From positions 1,031,501-1,095,500 of the forward strand of contig JACEVL010000081.1 of assembly GCA_020284085.1 (NCBI GenBank): 64,000 nt of DNA. Direction: 5' to 3'. The notes under the pieces were generated by a model, which worked only from the letters and a program-made list of their open reading frames with translations, made no database searches and was not told the origin of the DNA. Below are positions 22,611 through 33,352 of this stretch, one piece after another; positions within the stretch are counted from its first letter, which is position 1; each line of letters starts with the position of its first letter. The translations under genes were made by a program, and so were the position numbers. Source of the stretch: Aporrectodea caliginosa (Eukaryota; Annelida; Clitellata; Crassiclitellata; Lumbricidae).

Positions 22611-22677
22611 ACTTCAACGACGAGCTGCATTGCCCAGTCACTTTTCGTATACTGTACTCTTATCGTTAAAATGTTAA
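22611..22677. mobile_element. Short palindromic element, copy 2 (diverged)
   Basis: ACTTCAACGACGAG opposed by CTCTTATCGTTAAAATGTT, with a loop similar to that of 212-282 (GCATTGCCC versus GCAATGGTTT). Arms are less perfect. Confidence 0.45.
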
Positions 22678-22679
22678 GA

Positions 22680-23110
22680 CAGTTTAAATGTTTGCTGCAA
22701 AAAGCCAAATGCAACAGAGCATAAATGCAATGAATGGAGCAAGTTTCCCATTCGCCAAACTAATCGCAAGCTAGCATTAGTGCGTGTGTTCTTAACAAAC
22801 ATTAATTTTCAGAGAGTAATGATTCCATCATAAACAACATCTCTCAAAGAGCAGTTGCGAAAACAAAAGTAAAGATCCACATCTCCCTTCATCTCGCAAT
22901 CGCCCTTTAGATGGCAAAGAAAGAACGAATCCCAGAGCTCTGGTAATTTTCCCAGTGCATCTTTGAACTTGGCATTTGCTTTGCAGCTGACGCCATTAGC
23001 ACTTGCTGGCGGACACAAATTTCGCAAATATCTGGCCTAAGGTCATCACTGGGAATTCCGTTCAACAGTGTCACAATCTAAGACGGCAAGAATACTCCGC
23101 CTCGTGTGTA
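22680..23110. other. No gene recognised
   Basis: Unique sequence with a 72-codon minus frame (22809-23027). Nothing recognised. Confidence 0.35.
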
Positions 23111-23118
23111 CGAAATAC

Positions 23119-23156
23119 AACATCATCATCATCATCATCATCATCATCAGCATCAG

Positions 23157-23224
<68 letters not shown>

Positions 23225-23226
23225 AC
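23119..23226. repeat. (CAT)n microsatellite
   Basis: About 33 CAT units with three CAG variants, followed by a short CAA run. It gives poly-His, poly-Ile, poly-Ser, poly-Asp and poly-Met frames. Confidence 0.97.
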
Positions 23227-23679
23227 AACAACAACAACATCAGTGGCGCGCCTTTTTCTGGGGCGATGCCATTCCACGAATAATTTCCAACCGACAAGTG
23301 AAACTTACTCTTCGGTGTAATGAAGAGTAGGCCTGTGATACGATATGCATACCCTATAACGGGCAAGGAACAAATCCCAAAAGTCTAGACACTGGACCAG
23401 GGTCAGGGTACATATAATAGCATCAAACAGACGCATCCTCTACTGTGCACCCTACCAGCATGCGCACATGGAGTATATTATAGGATCAATATTGCCATGT
23501 GGGACCCGTTGAGAGCCCTTGCGGATCCCATCTAATGTCCCTGGCAATGCCGGCAGGGTATATCTGCTTGGACCGACACAGGAATCGTGTTTCGCACGAC
23601 TTCCTTAGGGAAGAGATCACACACCCAGTTAAGATTGGTCAGCGCAATGCTTAGCTGATGAGCAGAGGTGAGCAGTGCA

Positions 23680-24825
23680 TTACACCTGCGAGCATCTCTT
23701 CTGTTCCGGAATGTCTCTGGATGTGGTCGACGTCCTCCGATAGCATCCGACTCCCAACTGCCGGAACGTCTTCCGGAACTCGTAGCTGCACGCCGAGTAG
23801 AGCACGAAGTTGACGGAGCAGTTGATGATGACGAGGAGGTTGAAGTAGTTGCCCTGAATCCTCATCCGAATCAGTTTCTCCTCCGTCATCAGTCCGCACG
23901 ACTCCAGGTAGATGGCGTACAGCTTCTGGATCGACTGCGGCAACTGGCAGAGGAGGAAAACGACGACGACGCTGATCAACATCACGCTTATTCCCTGTTC
24001 TTTGCGACGCTGGCGCTCCTGGCGGTCGTAATTCGAACGATCTGACAGTTTGATCGTCAGTCGCCGGCGAATTCTCGCTGCTCCGACCACGGTTCGAATG
24101 AGAAGGACGTTGAAGATGGCCAGTGAGATGAGTGGAATGAAGGCGAACAGAGCTTGGTTGATGTGGTAGTAGACATGGTAGAAGGTGGAATTTCCGAACT
24201 CACTCTGAATCCTCTTCAACGTTGTCACGTTGCCGACTACTTCCGTCACGACCTTGAACTCGAAGAACTCTGGGAAGGTCAGTGCGGCCGCGCTCAGACA
24301 GACCCCGAGGATGACGCGCTTGGCCTTCTGCGTCGTGCACCATGCCTTGCCCTTCATGGGGTAGCACACCCCGGCGTACCTCTCGACGGTGAAGGTGACG
24401 GTCAGCCACACTCCGGTGTTGCTCCACGCGTCCGTAAGGACCCGGCCGCAGATGTTCTTGTACCGGAAGTACAATTCTTTGTCGTTGACCTCTTTGTAGT
24501 GCATGAAGGTCATTGTCAGAGCTGAAACTAGGTAGAGGATGTCGAAGGCCGCCAGGGCGCAGAGGTAGTAACTGGTGGACGACTTCATGGAGCGCTTCGA
24601 CAGAATGAGAATGTTGATGACGTTGCCAAAGACGCCGGCAGTGATGACGATCAAGGCCACGACCTTGAGGACGACGAACCTCGTCGTCTCCAACATCTCC
24701 TGAAGGTCATTCAGACGAGCCAAGGACGCCGCTGACGGGGTCGACGCCAAGAGAGATTCCGACGACGACAGAAGACTTACGTTCGTCAAGTCCTTCATGA
24801 AACTCGTTGGATCTTCCGTCATCAT
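23680..24825 (-). CDS. Class A (rhodopsin-family) G-protein-coupled receptor, likely neuropeptide type
   Basis: Intact 381-residue single-exon frame, typical length for the family, starting MMTEDP and ending CSQV. Seven hydrophobic segments are visible at about 50-75, 87-108, 126-148, 170-187, 222-247, 280-303 and 325-345. Class A landmarks: GN in TM1 (67-68), LAxxD in TM2 (Asp95), Cys126 at the top of TM3, ERY in place of DRY (148-150), Pro231 in TM5, FLLCQLP in TM6 (CxxP, Pro296) and NFVLY in TM7 (339-343) in place of NPxxY. After TM7 come an amphipathic helix 8 and Cys361 as a possible palmitoylation site. N-glycosylation sequons at 15 (NVS), 199 (NVT) and 212 (NST) fit an outside N-terminus and second loop. 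Oddities: I see no Cys in extracellular loop 2 (188-221), so the usual disulfide to Cys126 seems absent, and TM4 lacks the usual Trp. The ERYxxVC and NFxLYS style suggests an FMRFamide/TRH-like neuropeptide receptor, but the ligand cannot be read from sequence. It should act at the plasma membrane through heterotrimeric G proteins. A pyrimidine-rich acceptor-like TCCTTTAG lies just upstream of the ATG, so a non-coding 5' exon is possible. Confidence 0.92.
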   Translation of the reverse strand: MMTEDPTSFMKDLTNVSLLSSSESLLASTPSAASLARLNDLQEMLETTRFVVLKVVALIVITAGVFGNVINILILSKRSMKSSTSYYLCALAAFDILYLVSALTMTFMHYKEVNDKELYFRYKNICGRVLTDAWSNTGVWLTVTFTVERYAGVCYPMKGKAWCTTQKAKRVILGVCLSAAALTFPEFFEFKVVTEVVGNVTTLKRIQSEFGNSTFYHVYYHINQALFAFIPLISLAIFNVLLIRTVVGAARIRRRLTIKLSDRSNYDRQERQRRKEQGISVMLISVVVVFLLCQLPQSIQKLYAIYLESCGLMTEEKLIRMRIQGNYFNLLVIINCSVNFVLYSACSYEFRKTFRQLGVGCYRRTSTTSRDIPEQKRCSQV

Positions 24826-25232
24826 AAGTGGTCTAAAGGAGCAAAAGTACCATTCATAAGTGATTCATCCACTTATAATCTATGGAAAGACTTTAACATG
24901 TATTCAAGGCTGTATCTAGGAGGTGTATTGTGTGTTTAAATACCCCCGAAATTAATAATGTAAAAATTAAATAATGCATTACTACCACACGGTGCAAGAA
25001 CTAAGAGCACTCATGTGAACTTTAGATGATGCACCTCTACAGCGTTTTGCTGGCAGCTTCTTGCACAGCGCTTGCGTAATAGGTGCTACTTACTTACTTT
25101 ACTTGAATGAATGTAATTACTCAGGCTGATATTCATTCACACACTGGGCTAAATGTTTACGTTTGGAATGTAACTGAAATGACGTTGCCGGGTTCAGAAT
25201 TGTAGGTTTTAAAACTATTTCCTAAATTAATC

Positions 25233-25451
25233 TTGGCGATTAAACATGTATTTTGCAGACTGCACGGTCAGTATAATTATAGTGTATTAGCTTCATTAAA
25301 TTTTCACGCTGCGTACGCAATCATGGATGATTACCGACGGAAGCGGCTTCGTCAGTCTACAGTGGCGGACTTTTTCACAAAGGTTCTAAGAATGTCTATA
25401 GTGAAATTGACGAAGTTGTCAGTAATGACACTGATCAAAGCCATGAAATGA
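25233..25451 (+). pseudogene. Possible transposase tail remnant (pogo/Tigger-like), weak
   Basis: A 72-codon frame contains MDDYRRKRLRQSTVADFF, which recalls the Arg-rich tail ending in a DFF/DSFF-like motif at the C-terminus of some pogo/Tigger transposases. Nothing upstream supports a DDE domain. It ends at a TGAA microsatellite. Confidence 0.25.
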
Positions 25452-25493
25452 ATGAATGAATGAATGAATGAATGAATGAATGAATGAATGAAA
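25442..25493. repeat. (TGAA)n microsatellite
   Basis: About 12 ATGA units. Confidence 0.95.
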
Positions 25494-25548
25494 CAGTTAC
25501 TGCCGATGCAGGTAAGTTCTGAATGAGAACGCTGTTGTAACTGATGTA

Positions 25549-25839
25549 ATGTTACCTCAGTCTCTCGACGTTAGTGAAGATTATGAAAGTGCTGTAACAA
25601 GTGTAATTCATGAAACTGAAAGTGACATGACCATTGCTTCAAAATCCACAGCCATAAGTAACTACGTCATAGGACTCCATTTGAATGTACCAAGTGCCGA
25701 CGTCGACGACAGTTTAAAGTTAAAGCAGATTACAGAGCCTTGTATTCCCGAGCCTTTATTTAGTTTTCCATCAAAAGGAAAACGCAGGCTATGTTTCCAA
25801 ATGCAGTGTCAGAACCAGAGTCCATTTTGGACAGACTGA
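25549..25839 (+). CDS. Unrecognised short acidic ORF
   Basis: 96 codons, acidic N-terminal half (DVSEDYESAVTSVIHETESD), no membrane segment or motif I recognise. Its last codons are part of a segment (CCAGAGTCCATTTTGGACAG) duplicated at about 26598-26617 inside the 27-bp minisatellite, so the region has been locally amplified. It may be an exon or transposon remnant. Confidence 0.25.
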   Translation: MLPQSLDVSEDYESAVTSVIHETESDMTIASKSTAISNYVIGLHLNVPSADVDDSLKLKQITEPCIPEPLFSFPSKGKRRLCFQMQCQNQSPFWTD

Positions 25840-25859
25840 GCCATTAGTTCCATGCTGAA

Positions 25860-26757
25860 GATCTTTTAATTTCTCTATGAAAGTCGCTTAGAGATATTTT
25901 AATGTCTCTATCGCTTAGAGATATTTTAATTTCTCTATCGCTTAGAAATCTTTTAATTTCTCTATCGCTTAGAGATCTTTTAATTTCTCTATCGCAGAGA
26001 TCTTTTAATTTCTCTATCGCTTAAAGATCTTTTAATTTCTCTATCGCTTAGAGATATTTTAATGTCTCTATCGCTTAGAGATATTTTAATTTCTCTATCG
26101 CTTAGAGATCTTTTAATTTCTCTATCGCTTAGAGATCTTTTAATGTCTCTATCGCTTAGAGATCTTTAAATTTCTCCATCGCTTAGAAGTCTTTTAATTT
26201 CTCTATCGCTTAGAGATCTTTTAATGTCTCTATCGCTTAGAGATATTTTAATGTCTCTATCGCTTAGAGATCTTTAAATTTCTCCATCGCTTAGAAATCT
26301 TTTAATTTCTCTATCGCTTAGAGATCTTTTAATGTCTCCATAGCTTAGAGATATTTCAATTTCTCTATCGCTTAGAGATATTTTAATGTCTCTATCGCTT
26401 AGAGATATTTTAATTTCTCTATCGCTTAGAGATATTTTAATTTCTCTATCGCTTAGGATATTTTAATTTCTCTATCGCTTAGAGATATTTTAAGTCTCTA
26501 TCGCTTAGAGATATTTAAGTCTCTATCGCTATTTTAGAAGGATATTTTAATTTCTCTATCGCTTAGAGTATTCAAAATTCAGTATCTGAACTAGAGTCCA
26601 TTTTGGACAGACTTAGAGCCATTAGTTCAATCTTTCAATTTCTCTATCAAAGAGATCTTTTAATGTCTCTATCGCTTAGAGATCTTTAAATTTCTCCATC
26701 GCTTAGAGATCTTTTAATTTCTCTATCGCTTAGAGATCTTTCAATTTCTCTATCGCT
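25860..26757. repeat. 27-bp minisatellite, about 30 units
   Basis: The unit includes TTTTAATTTCTCTATCGC and TTAGAGATC. Variants alternate AGAGATC/AGAGATA and AATTTC/AATGTC. Each unit contains opposed AGAGA and TCTCT, so it can form small hairpins. At 26565-26635 the array is interrupted by a copy of the sequence preceding the array (25800-25855), showing amplification by unequal exchange that included the edge. Confidence 0.95.
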
Positions 26758-26895
26758 TTGATCATAAGCAAACTATTGCAACAAATAATTACCTATTCGA
26801 AATCGTCTCGGAGTTCCTTCTTTTAACTCCGTGCTTATTCTACTGTCGTTGGCACTCCGCAGTCCAATTGCCTTAATCCCGTCTAGACGCCCATC

Positions 26896-26903
26896 GTATA
26901 TAA
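26896..26903 (+). promoter_or_regulatory. Possible TATA box
   Basis: GTATATAAGC in a fairly GC-balanced context (26880-26905). A start site would be expected about 30 bp downstream. No convincing gene follows (27146-27514 is an unremarkable 122-codon frame), so this is weak; it could be a retroelement promoter. Confidence 0.2.
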
Positions 26904-27489
26904 GCTTAGAAGAGGAAGGCAAAGATAAGAAACGGTCATTACAGCCGACAAATCATTCAGCAACGTAGTACTAACTAACGCAAAGTGTTAGTCACAACAT
27001 TTACCGGGAATCTGGAGTCAACGAAGATTAGTCGAAATACGATGTTTAGTCTCCTGTATATCTTTAAGTACGCAGGGCCATACTTCATCAGCATAGGCTG
27101 AAATCTTAACAGGTCCGTAGAGCTGGAAGGGATTAGTCTAGCTAGTTGTCCCGTCTCTTGCTGTGTACGCAGTACGCTTTCTTTATAAAGATAGGCCTAC
27201 GGGTCCTGAGAGTTGGTATCGAAGGAAACGTCGTTGTATATGTGGGCTGCAGACACAAATCGCCCTCGTTAGCCTGGCTATATATCTGGCTGCTCCGGGT
27301 TTATGGGCGTAACCGGCAGAGCGGAGTATCCGATGGGTCATGGTCAGCTGACCCCCATTTCGAAGCGCATGAGGAACTGCTACAGCGAAGGAACCGAACA
27401 TTTTGTGCGTACCAGTCTAATCTACAGTTGATGAATAATAAGTATCTATGGAATAATTCGCAACGCCCAATTGAAAAGCTACCTGGAGA

Positions 27490-28505
27490 ATATAACACAA
27501 TTAATCAACTCTAATGGTGTCCACCCTCCCCTAAAACATAAAATACGGAGTCCCACAAGGATCCATTTAAGGCCCTTTACTATTTATTCTTTCATCAATG
27601 ACCCACCCGATGTCTCTTCCAATTTATTCTTTATTCTGTTTGCTGATGACTCCTCCAATTTATTCTTCATACTGTTTGCTGATGACTACTCTGTAGAAAC
27701 ATTAATTTACTCTATGCCAACACTGAACTAGAGAAAGTTTCCGAATGGCTCCGAGCGAACAAACTAACCCTGAACTTGGATAAAATTAATTATATATTAT
27801 TTAGATCATATAAAGGCCTTCTGCAATTTCACAAAACCTATGCATCATGGGCACACCAAATACTCAAGTATATTCAAGTTCTTGGAAGTCTATGTCGACC
27901 AACATGTATCATGGAAAGAACTCACCCAACATCTCTTCCAAAATCGAAAAACCTTAGGAATCTTCTCACGGATGGCAAGAGTATTACCAACACAGGCCCG
28001 AACTACTCTGTATACTACACTAATACATCCCAATAGACCTACTTAATCTATTGTTATAATAGTTTGGGCCTCCGCATATAAGTCTAACCTCACTAAGCTC
28101 CATAGTTTATTCTACAAAAAGGGCAGTCAGATTCATCGCAAAAATCCCATATGAAACCCACGCAGATGCAGAATTTCGCGATCGTAAGAATTAACAATAG
28201 ATCAGATAAGGAGAATTCAACTAGGGATTTTATGTATCTTTATATCCACAAGTTACTGCCCTTAGTTTACCAAGGTTGATCAACTTAACACGAGCATTCA
28301 TCATCACCCCTCTAGAAACCCTTATGCCCTCTGTATACCCTTCGCCCGCACCAATATTAGACTCTCCTCAATAAAATGCGCTGGACCAAGAACTTGGACT
28401 TACATTCCTCTTACCATACGCTCCTTATCTCGCCTATATCTCTTTAAACGTGAGCTATACACCCACATTCTACACGAAACCCAGAAAATTCTCTCACTAT
28501 GAACA
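27490..28505 (+). pseudogene. LINE reverse transcriptase remnant, including FADD active site
   Basis: Consecutive plus-strand frames show GVPQGSI, then an FADD catalytic motif (seen twice, in LFADDSS and LFADDYS, within a local 40-bp duplication at about 27620-27690). Next come a VLGVYVDQHVSW-like segment, the YTTLIHP region, VWASAYKSNLTKLHSL and a C-terminal RTWTYIPLTIRSLSRL. These are palm-to-thumb motifs of a Jockey/CR1-like LINE RT, which copies its own RNA into DNA. At least three stops or frameshifts separate the pieces. The same family supplies 49830-50361. The ORF1 and endonuclease parts are missing (5' truncation). Confidence 0.75.
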
Positions 28506-28721
28506 CTGAACATCTACATTTTCATCATTGACTCTTGAGCAACGTTTTCACTCTCTCATCACTTCACTTGGAACGGTAAAGTTAAAAATGTGCACTTCTG
28601 TTGTAAATGATATTTTAATAGTTAAGTAATAGTTAAGTCTAACTATAGTGTTAACTCCTAATCACAGTTTATTTACAGTTGACCGCAATATTACATGTAT
28701 TACTAATTATCCCCAGGTGGC

Positions 28722-29047
28722 CCTGACTAGCTTCCCCGTTTGGGTTTCCTTTTCCCTGACTAGCTTCCCCATTTGGGTTTCCTTTTCCCTGACTAGCTTC
28801 CCCATTTGGGTTTCCTTTTCCCTGACTAGCTTCCCCATTTGGGTTTCCTTTTCCCTGACTAGCTGCCCCATTTGGGTTTCCTTTTCCCTGACTAGCTTCC
28901 CCATTTGGGTTTTCTTTTCCCTGACTAGCTTCCCCATTTGGGTTTCCTTTTCCCCGACTAGCTTCTTCATTTGGGTTTCCTTTTCCCTGACTAGCTTCCC
29001 CATTTGGGTTTCCTTTTCCCTGACTAGCTGCCCCATTTGGGTCTCCT
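28722..29047. repeat. 33-bp minisatellite, about 10 units
   Basis: The unit includes CTTCCCCATTTGGGTTTCC and TTTTCCCTGACTAG. Because 33 is a multiple of three, both strands stay open: TSFPIWVSFSL repeated (plus, 28648-29049) and GKLVREKETQM repeated (minus, 28707-29036). No start context, signal or flanking exon supports coding. Confidence 0.95.
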
Positions 29048-29354
29048 GACTAACCTTAAATCTGGCTGCGTCAATTTGCTACAATTGCTGTTACTCGTTT
29101 GCTTAGGAAAAAATAAAATAAATTTAAAAAAATAAAAAATAAACCATAGTCATTGGCGCACCGTTGGTTGATGCATTGTGCCGACGACACCGACAGATGC
29201 GGCTAATTAATTAAAATAAAATATCGGATTGTTGTGCATTAACTTTTGCTGTTATAGGAGTCAATTTCAACATAGCATTAGATACCATAATATATGCTGC
29301 AAAGTCGGCGGCGGCTGAGGCCCCGTCATGGACCCGCTGTGGGAGCTGACGACG

Positions 29355-29522
29355 CTTTTGCGCTTCCAAGTGGGACGCAGTTGGAGCGTTCGATCTGCAA
29401 CGCAGAGAGTACGGATTCGAGCCTCCTCTGATACGGTTACTGTGTATAGACCTTTACTAACAATTGTTCGGTGGCATCGATTGATGAATAGTCATTATAC
29501 AGTGGCGCTTTTATAAATTCTG
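29355..29522 (+). mobile_element. tRNA-derived SINE, diverged
   Basis: The head carries GGATTCGAGCCTCC as B box, the body TACTGTGTATAGACC and the tail GTGGCGCTTTTATAAATTC, similar in order to the 2487 and 31431 copies. Confidence 0.6.
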
Positions 29523-29799
29523 GAACATTAGCCTGCATTATACACACAGGAAACAATCATATTGTTCTTGGCCCACGCTTGTTGCTAACCTGCGCCTCGC
29601 CTATCTACGAGAAGTCGCGTCCAGAATCCACTAATTCTGTTCTATTAACTAATAAGATCAGATCAGAGACTGTAGGTAGCGGGCTCATCTGTGTATATCA
29701 ATGTGTTTAAGCTAGGCCCATGTCTAAAATGTTTGAGATAGAGAATAGGCTAAATTCCGGGGAAAGTGATTGCGTAGTTCCTTCTGTGAAATGTTTGTA

Positions 29800-29831
29800 A
29801 TAATTGTATTGTATTGTATTGTATTGTATTT
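29800..29831. repeat. (ATTGT)n LINE 3'-end repeat
   Basis: About five TATTG units, the 3' terminus (in minus orientation) of the adjacent LINE. Confidence 0.9.
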
Positions 29832-29851
29832 AGAAATTTATAAAGCGCTTC

Positions 29852-30697
29852 TCACAGTAATACCCAATCAGAAGCGCTCCCAGTGCGAAGAACTCTGCGA
29901 AAAAGAAACGTCTTAAGACAACGAGAAGAGGCAGAAATACCCCCAGTTAAGATCACAGATCGAATGGTAGAGGGAAGGTCATTCCAGAGCATAGGACCAA
30001 CAGATGCATAAGCGCGATGCTGGGCAGTAGCAGTCCGCGACCGAGGTACGAGAAGGTCATGACGGTCTAAGGAGCGGAGTGAGCGACTAGAGGCAGCCGA
30101 AAGGGGTCGGCGAATTGAATCACAAAGATAGCGAGGGGCCTGACCTAAGAGCACCTTGGATGTAAGAAATAGAATTTTAAACCGAATTCGGGCAATGAGA
30201 GGAAGCCAATGTAAATTCTCTGTCATGAAGGTCGAAATGTGAGAGAAATGAGGAAGACGGGCTATCAAGCGGGCAGCTGCATTAAGCACTGATTGCAGTG
30301 GAGATAACCGACATTTCGAAAGACCAGCAAGTAGAGAATTGCAGTAGTCAATACGAGTGCAAACGAATGCATGAACCATAGTAGTGAAAATAGAGGAGGA
30401 AACAGATCGCCTAATCGCTCGAAGACGCCTCAGATGATAGAAGCTAGACCGAGAAAGGTTAGATATGTGGGCAGGAAATGAGAGAGTACTATCCAGAGTA
30501 ACACCCAGGTCGCGAACAACATTAGAGAAGGTAAACAAGGGGAACCGCTGAGCAAGAATGGTAAAATCTAGTTTAAGGAGCTGTTGACGTGTGCCGAACC
30601 AGATCAACTGCGTCTTAGCAGAGTTGAGAGAAAGGCGTATACTGTTTCTCTTTAGTTCTGTTTCAGACTCAGAACTGTTTTTTGTATTGATTTGCAA
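29852..30697 (-). pseudogene. L2/CR1-like LINE, RT C-terminal half (5'-truncated, frame open)
   Basis: 281 uninterrupted codons on the minus strand matching the region downstream of the RT active site: DLGVTLDSTLSF, then IDYCNSLLAGL, LQSVLNAAARLIARL, LHWLPLIARIRFKILFLTSK, APRYLCDSI and VGPMLWNDLP. There is no YADD box and no endonuclease, so the copy is 5'-truncated, as usual for target-primed retrotransposition. The 3' end is intact: a short UTR with AGCGCTTTATAAAT and ACAAT repeats. The open frame suggests recent insertion. The tail resembles the 3' end of the local tRNA-SINEs, which could borrow this LINE's machinery. Confidence 0.85.
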
Positions 30698-30709
30698 TAA
30701 TGAGAATGT

Positions 30710-31425
30710 CTCACCAGTCTCGTCATTCGATTGGCTTAGGTGAAGAAGTAGAGATTGGATGAAGGTAAGGAAAGGATTGCCTCCCCGTTTTACCCTTTAC
30801 CGCCCTACCTACGCCTTGGATATACTTTTAAAAATATAGGATGGATAGCCTGTCCGCTAAACAAGCGCAGCACCAATCGGATATCTCCCGTCGACAGTCC
30901 GACCCAGATAGAAAGTTAACGGATATAGCCCGACACCAGTCAGAATCACACGAAGCATTGTCTGAGATAGCTCATCAGCAGTTACATGTAGTATTTCAGG
31001 ATTTATAGAGCACCTGGAACTTGTAGAAGGTTGCTAGTATGATGCAGATTCCATGAGAAGAGCAACACCGGATCCAAACTGTACTCGCCCTACAGTTGCC
31101 GTGTATCACACCGACTCGCCTGCACCACTTGACACCTCGGGAGTCGGGAGACCCTGATGGCAGTAATGTAAGGCTTGCTGTGGAAGCCAGCGCACCGCCC
31201 ATCGTTCCTTGAGAGAGCGTTTAAGAGATCGCCCACGCCCGGACTATAGGTTGCTAGGACGAGCGGAACCGCTTTGATTATGGCCTGCATTGGATGAGAT
31301 ATCTGGGTCAGAAACTACTGTGCGACCGGAAATGAGAATACCGATAGACTGACGAAGAAGGAGTTCAAGGTTCCCATATCAACGCTGCGGGATAGCATCC
31401 GGAACGGGGAACGCGAACACCACGC
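30710..31425. other. No gene recognised
   Basis: Moderately GC-rich sequence. Frames of 66-68 codons on the minus strand (30996-31290) have natural composition but no recognised family; probably an old repeat. Confidence 0.35.
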
Positions 31426-31430
31426 CATAA

Positions 31431-31645
31431 CTGGGGCGCAGTGGTGTAGGGGTATGTTCGGTGCCTTGCAGCCGGAGGGTTGCGGGTTCGCCCAAGCCGC
31501 CGTGTAGGGACCCTGGGCAAGTCCTTCAGCAATTGCTCATGCGCTTCGGCGTGAAACTCCGATTCAGTGTCCGCGCTGTAGTCGGGAGCGCCTCTGAGTA
31601 GAAATCTTGAAATAACAAGGCTCATACATACATACATACATACAT
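31431..31645 (+). mobile_element. tRNA-derived SINE, near complete
   Basis: A-box-like GTGGTGTAGGGG and B-box-like GCGGGTTCGCCC at tRNA spacing, then the body CGTGTAGGGACCCTGGGCAA, the tail GAGCGCCTCTGAGTAGAAAT and an ACAT microsatellite. It is mirrored by 33353-33587 on the other strand. This copy has lost the GGGGCGC part of the tail. Confidence 0.85.
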
Positions 31646-31649
31646 AAGC

Positions 31650-33240
31650 GTATGAGGTCAGCCAAAACATAAAACGTAAATTAAATTTAAATGGAATAAT
31701 AATTTATAGCGCACAACTTTTACTGTTACTTACAATATAAATAAAATATATTGTAGCCTAATAGTTCTCAGTGCACACAATATGCATACACCATAATTTA
31801 ATGCCAATGGTCAAATATACTCAGATTAATGCAGATTTTGCAAAAAATGCCCATGCAGATGCACAGACGAAAGCCAAAGAAACCAGATCTAGTAAAACAA
31901 ATACCCAGCTGTGACAACATTGGACCTCAGAGACCGGAGTAAGCGGATTATAGAGCGAATAAATGCATCTATAATGAATCTTTGACACTTCCATAGAGCC
32001 ACTACATTAGGCCCTAATCAATGGACGGTCGCTTTTCTAGCAAATTTGTATTCAAAAATTGCAATCCACTTGACAGAACCGATGATCTTTGAGATCCCAT
32101 AGGCATAGACAGAAAGACCAGTGACGCCGAATAAGAAATAGGAAAAAGGAAAAAGAGCAGACTAAAGCAGGCTGCAGCCAGTTCTAAAGCCTGAGGTCAG
32201 CGATTGAGAAAATCCAGAAACCCAGCGACTGATCAACCGATACGTGAGTGTGCATTATTTTGTGAGTTGAGCAAAGGCAAAAGAGAAGTTGGTTGGCCAG
32301 AGTATAATTATTACCTTGGCAACTATGAAATATATTCTAAACTTGATTCTTTGTTCATTGTAAGGCCTGAGCATAAAGCCTACATATAATTATATTTATA
32401 TATACGTTGTAATTAGGATTATTTTTCGTTATGTGTTCATGGCCAAGGAGTCCAATGCAATCCAAAAACGTTGCCCGCCTTGGGCCTAACAGTCCAGAAC
32501 AGCCTAACTCTTTTCCAGATCATGCATCACCTGGTTGGAGTTATATAAAGCTTCAAGGATTCATTTCGACCAAAAGACATTATGCTCGCATATCGTCATA
32601 AGGAATTGGTGAAAACGTTTGGACAGACAATTCTTCTCCCTCAAAAGTGTCAAAATTCGATTTTATGAAAAGGCCCATTGGTTAGAGAGAACTGCCGATG
32701 AACAGCCATTAACGTCCAAGCTCATGAATAGGTTATACACTGAAATGAGGTGATTTAATTATTATTATCCAAACACAATCATGACTAATCTGAAGTAAGC
32801 TTAGTCTATATTACACAGAGACCATTTCAAAATTTGAGCCTATGCTGAGAGTGCGAAGTATTAAATTAAAGAAGTGAATAACATAAGAAAACCATAAAAA
32901 ATTAATCTAAGGACTTAGGCTATATATATATATATGGCACTAATTGGCCAGGGCTTTGAGCGGCCCTATATAAATTACTAATTACATTACATTACTAATT
33001 ATGAGATAGGCTAAATTGGTGCATTCTTAAAGACATTGCTTTGTTATACCATTCGACACTATAAACCAATCCAATTAGCCCTATTAGAACTATACATAAT
33101 TATAGTGCTGAACAATGCAGTATCTAAACCTATAATAGTAAAGTCTCTAATACTATAACTGCATAATCATGCATTGATGATACTTGCTGCGTTTTGACAG
33201 CTAGTACTGTTATGAAATAAACGAAAATACAATACAATAC
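31650..33240. other. No gene recognised
   Basis: AT-rich, no frame above 61 codons and no recognisable repeat apart from a short TA run at 32922-32935 and an ATTACATTAC tract at about 32968-32995. Confidence 0.45.
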
Positions 33241-33254
33241 AATGAATGGATTCA

Positions 33255-33285
33255 GAGTTTAACGACGTCCTATAGTGAACAAAGG
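33255..33285 (-). mobile_element. Tail fragment of the short LINE-derived element
   Basis: GTTTAACGACGTCCTATAGT and AACAAAGG are the inverted tail motif, as at 16036. Confidence 0.6.
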
Positions 33286-33352
33286 CCGTTGACGTCAGCA
33301 GAAATATTTTCGAACAGTTCTCAGCGTTCGTTTTGCATAATACAGTCATACA

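Noticed and set aside
23003..23366. poly-His, poly-Asp and poly-Ser frames
   Set aside because: (CAT)n microsatellite.
25860..29047. CRISPR-like regular arrays (27-bp and 33-bp)
   Set aside because: Units are directly tandem with no unique spacers, and the context is a eukaryotic genome.
31431..31502. Functional tRNA gene
   Set aside because: A and B boxes are present, but the cloverleaf and acceptor stem are not; the body and tail identify a SINE repeated at several loci.
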